From assembly GCF_000721265.1 (NCBI RefSeq), contig NZ_JOFZ01000012.1, positions 620,001-684,000 on the forward strand: a stretch of 64,000 nucleotides of DNA. Direction: 5' to 3'. The position numbers and the translations under genes were made by a program. Position 1 is the first letter of the stretch; each line of letters opens with the position of its first letter. The DNA comes from Streptomyces sp. NRRL F-5126. GTDB lineage: Bacteria; Actinomycetota; Actinomycetes; Streptomycetales; Streptomycetaceae. Positions 61,547 through 64,000 of this stretch are shown in pieces. The notes beneath the pieces are model-generated. The model made no database searches. It had not been told where the DNA came from and saw only the letters and a list, made by a program, of their open reading frames with translations.

Positions 61547-63076
61547 ATGACCAAGGCATCCCCATCCGCCGCCCCCGGGGCGGCAGGCGCCACCGCGGCC
61601 GGGCAGCCGGCGGCCCCGCAGCAGGAGGCGGAGCCGCGGCAGGCGGCGGACCCGCAGGCCCGTGACGCCGTAGTGGTGCACCACCACGGCGCGGTGCTCG
61701 GCCCGATCGGGCTGTTCACAGTGCTGCTCGGCGCGGCCCTGCCGCTCATCGACTTCTTCATCGTCAACGTCGCCCTGCCCACCATCGAACGCGACCTCGA
61801 CGCGAGCGCCGCCCTGCTCGAACTCGTCGTCGCCGGGTACGGCCTCAGCTACGCGGTCCTGCTCGTGCTCGGCGGCCGCCTCGGCGACATCTTCGGCCGC
61901 CGCAGGCTGTTCATCGCCGGCATGGCCGCATTCGGCGTCACCTCGCTGGCCTGCGGCCTGGCGCCCGACGCGTGGTCGCTGGTCGCCGCGCGGGTGGCGC
62001 AGGGCGCCGCGTCCGCGCTGATGCTGCCGCAGGTGCTCGCCACCATCCACTCCTCGACCACCGGGCACCGGCGCGCCCGCGCGCAGTCGATGTACGGCGC
62101 GACGGCGGGCCTCGCGATGGTCGCCGGCCAGATACTCGGCGGCGTGCTGGTCTCGGCCGACGTCGCGGGCTCGGGCTGGCGGGCGATCTTCCTGGTGAAC
62201 GTGCCGGTCGCGGTCGCCGGACTCGTCCTCGCCGTGCGCACGGTGCCGGAGACGCGCTCCCAGGCGCCCGCGCCGATCGACGTGCCGGGCACCGTGCTGC
62301 TGGCCGCCGCGCTCTCGTCGCTGCTCGCGCCGCTCACGGAGGGCCGTGCGGCGGGCTGGCCGCTGTGGACGTGGGTGTCGCTCGCCGCCTTCCCGTTCCT
62401 CGCGTACGCCCTGTACCGGGTGGAGCGGCGCGCCGACCGCGAGGGCCGCACGCCGCTGGTGCCGCCCAGCCTGTTCGAGCTGGTGTCGCTGCGCCGCGGG
62501 CTGCTGCTGATCCTGCCGTTCTCGATCGGCTTCGGCGGCTTCATGTTCGTGCTGGCCGTCGCACTCCAGCAGGGCCTCGGCATGGGCGCGGTGGCGGCGG
62601 GCGTGGCGCTCGTGCCGCTCGCGGTGACGTTCTTCGCCGCGTCGCTCGCAGGACCGCGGCTGATCCGCAGGTACGGCAGCAGGATCGTGGCGTCCGGCGC
62701 CGTGGTGCAGGCCGTGGGCCTCGCGCTCATGGCGTACGCGGTGTGGCACGACTGGCCGTCCGTGGGCATGCTCGCGCTGCTGCCCGGCACGGCGCTCGCC
62801 GGATTCGGCCAGGGGCTCCAACTGCCCGTGGTGTACCGGATCGTGCTGTCCGACGTGCCCGGGGAGCGTGCGGGCGTGGGCAGCGGCGTGATGATGACGA
62901 CGCAGCAGTCGGCGCTCGCGCTGGGCGTGGCGACGCTCGGGTCACTGTTCCTGACACTCGCCGGCACGGGGACGGCGGACATGGGCCACGCGCTGGCCGT
63001 GACGCTGCTGACGCAACTGGGCCTCGTGGTCCTGACGGTGGCCCTGGCGCTGCGACTGCCCCGCAGGATCGCCTGA
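61547..63076 (+). CDS. MFS drug transporter (DHA2 type)
   Basis: 509 residues. A 50-residue disordered Ala/Pro/Gln/His-rich N-terminus is followed by about 14 membrane segments: LPLIDFFIVNVALPTIERDL, LVVAGYGLSYAVLLVLGGRLGDIFGRRR, GQILGGVLVSADVAGSGWRAIFLVNVPVA. The closest group is EmrB/QacA-like exporters. Divergent from the XRE regulator gene. ATG 61547; an ORF frame extends far upstream but the family start lies here. Confidence 0.92.
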   Translation: MTKASPSAAPGAAGATAAGQPAAPQQEAEPRQAADPQARDAVVVHHHGAVLGPIGLFTVLLGAALPLIDFFIVNVALPTIERDLDASAALLELVVAGYGLSYAVLLVLGGRLGDIFGRRRLFIAGMAAFGVTSLACGLAPDAWSLVAARVAQGAASALMLPQVLATIHSSTTGHRRARAQSMYGATAGLAMVAGQILGGVLVSADVAGSGWRAIFLVNVPVAVAGLVLAVRTVPETRSQAPAPIDVPGTVLLAAALSSLLAPLTEGRAAGWPLWTWVSLAAFPFLAYALYRVERRADREGRTPLVPPSLFELVSLRRGLLLILPFSIGFGGFMFVLAVALQQGLGMGAVAAGVALVPLAVTFFAASLAGPRLIRRYGSRIVASGAVVQAVGLALMAYAVWHDWPSVGMLALLPGTALAGFGQGLQLPVVYRIVLSDVPGERAGVGSGVMMTTQQSALALGVATLGSLFLTLAGTGTADMGHALAVTLLTQLGLVVLTVALALRLPRRIA

Positions 63077-63270
63077 ACGGCCAGGCGCCGCCGCCACCTC
63101 CTGCGGCGGCCCCGGGACCTCGGGCGGCCCGCGCCCGACCCCGTTCCGGCCCACACGATCCGCGTCACCGCCCGGGCCTGGGCAAAAGGCCGTACGAGCC
63201 CGGAGCCGGAGCACCACCGGGCCCACCCCGGTTACGCGACCGGGCCTGGAGCAGGGCCTGGCGGCCCGGG

Positions 63271-63540
63271 CAGGTCCCCCGGGCCGCCAGGCAGGGGCCC
63301 CGGCCCCATTCCAGCCCCACGACCCACGCCGACACCGGCACGGCCCCGCCGCGTCACCACCCGGCCCTATGCGGCCCGTGCAGGTCCCCCGGGCCGCCAG
63401 GCAGGGGCCCCGGCCCCATTCCAGCCCCACGACCCACGCCGACACCGGCACGGCCCCGCCGCGTCACCACCCGGCCCTGGGCCGCCAGGCAGGGGCCCCG
63501 GCCCCTTCCAGCCCCACGACCCGCGCCGGCGCCGGTCCGC
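63271..63540. repeat. 110-bp direct repeat tract
   Basis: A unit starting CAGGTCCCCCGGGCCGCCAG begins at 63271 and again at 63381 (period 110), nearly identical throughout. A third partial copy begins at 63479, only 88 bases on, lacking the first part of the unit. Short frames on both strands cross it, but they reflect repeats. The rest of the 63077-63686 gap holds no supported gene. Confidence 0.8.
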
Positions 63541-63686
63541 CCCGACCTGGCGCAAAGGGCCGTACAGGCCCGGAATCGGAGGCCGCCACCGCGCCCGCCC
63601 CTGGCGCTTCCTGGCCTCGGCTGGGGCTGTTCGGTCACGCGCGGGTGCCCGGGGCCGCCGGCGCGGACGCCACGGCGTGCCCGTGC

Positions 63687-64000
63687 CTACATGAAGTTGC
63701 GCGTGTGCAGCGCCGACAGCTCGGCCGCCTCGTCGTCGGGGAAGCCCAGGCGGGACAGCCGGTGCCGGCGGCCCTCGTCCATCTCCGCCTGCAACTGCCC
63801 GACCGCACGCCAGCCGCGGCCGATGGCCGCCGGGTCCCAGGACCCGGCGGCCAGCAGGACCAGCGCGTCGAACACGTCACGGTTCAGCCCCGCCGTGTCG
63901 AGCAGCGCGTCGTGCCTGCGCTCCACGGCGCCCCGCAGCCGCCCGCGCAGCCCCGGGTCCACGCCCGCGCGGTGTTCGAGGTGGCCGAGGCCGAACGCGA
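63687..64000 (-). CDS. Unrecognised protein, C-terminal part (runs off the right edge)
   Basis: The frame is open to the window edge; about 104 C-terminal codons are visible. Readable parts are FGLGHLEHRAGVDP, VERRHDALLDTAGLNRDVFDALVLLAAGSWDP and LSRLGFPDDEAAELSALHTRNFM. It is helical, soluble and charged. I do not recognise the family. Codon use is normal for the region, so it is probably real. Confidence 0.65.
   Translation of the reverse strand, partial: AFGLGHLEHRAGVDPGLRGRLRGAVERRHDALLDTAGLNRDVFDALVLLAAGSWDPAAIGRGWRAVGQLQAEMDEGRRHRLSRLGFPDDEAAELSALHTRNFM

Noticed and set aside
58925..63076. 1383-codon plus-strand frame
   Set aside because: It reads through the first MFS gene in the wrong frame and antisense to the XRE gene, and joins the second MFS gene only at 61547; the true genes are separate.

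Overview
The window is very G+C-rich actinomycete chromosome, most likely Streptomyces or a close relative. The evidence is the gene content: an Mbl/MreB paralogue, a HrdA-type sigma factor next to dnaG and dgt, a short zinc-ribbon protein of the SCO2400 type, ppdK and dusB, and abundant GTG/TTG starts with many overlapping start/stop codons. From memory, the order mbl - ABC pair - hrdA - dnaG - dgt - ppdK - dusB resembles one region of the Streptomyces coelicolor chromosome; I could not check this by alignment.

Layout. (1) 1-16.5 kb, all on the minus strand: a nonribosomal peptide cluster, transcribed leftwards and running off the left edge. In transcription order it holds a two-subunit B12-dependent glutamate mutase (the enzyme that makes 3-methylaspartate), an ATP-grasp ligase, an MbtH protein, a free carrier protein, a C-A-PCP synthetase whose A-domain code reads as serine, a C-A-PCP-TE synthetase with a Cys in place of the usual Ser in the thioesterase elbow, an MFS exporter, a free-standing A domain with a valine-like code, a second MbtH, and a further synthetase (C-domain fragment-A-PCP-C...). 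Nearly every junction overlaps by a few bases, so it looks like one translationally coupled operon. It is visibly less G+C-rich than the rest and is bounded on the right by a relatively AT-rich promoter region (16.5-16.9 kb). I do not recognise the product; this is the best candidate for an undescribed system. (2) 16.9-29.6 kb: TetR regulator divergent from a GH3 beta-glucosidase, EI24-type membrane protein, Ohr/OsmC peroxidase, a quinone-oxidoreductase-like enzyme divergent from its MarR regulator, a zinc-ribbon membrane protein, Mbl, a GAF sensor kinase with a decayed ATPase domain, a DUF1906 hydrolase-like protein and a hypothetical protein. (3) 29.6-30.4 kb: a decayed tyrosine-integrase remnant abutting the 3' end of a CAU tRNA, followed by two tRNA-Asn genes. 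(4) 30.6-44.7 kb: core genes (YtxH-like protein, xylulokinase, a heterodimeric ABC exporter, HrdA, DnaG primase, an FAD reductase, dGTPase, YdcF-like protein, CutA). (5) 45.0-52.8 kb: secreted protein plus class F sortase, a VOC protein, then a MarR-controlled protocatechuate (pcaIJHGB) operon followed by a 41-bp tandem-repeat array and three strong hairpins. (6) 52.8-64 kb: pyruvate phosphate dikinase, DUF3592-like protein, aldo/keto reductase, Dus tRNA-modifying enzyme, two drug-efflux MFS proteins around an XRE regulator, a 110-bp direct-repeat tract and a partial unrecognised gene at the right edge.

How the genes fit together. In region 1 the mutase supplies an unusual amino acid, the free A and PCP can load a residue in trans, the MbtH proteins assist A domains, the TE releases the product and the MFS exports it. 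The pca genes encode ring cleavage of protocatechuate, cycloisomerisation and CoA activation of beta-ketoadipate, but the usual lactonase/decarboxylase and thiolase are not in the window.
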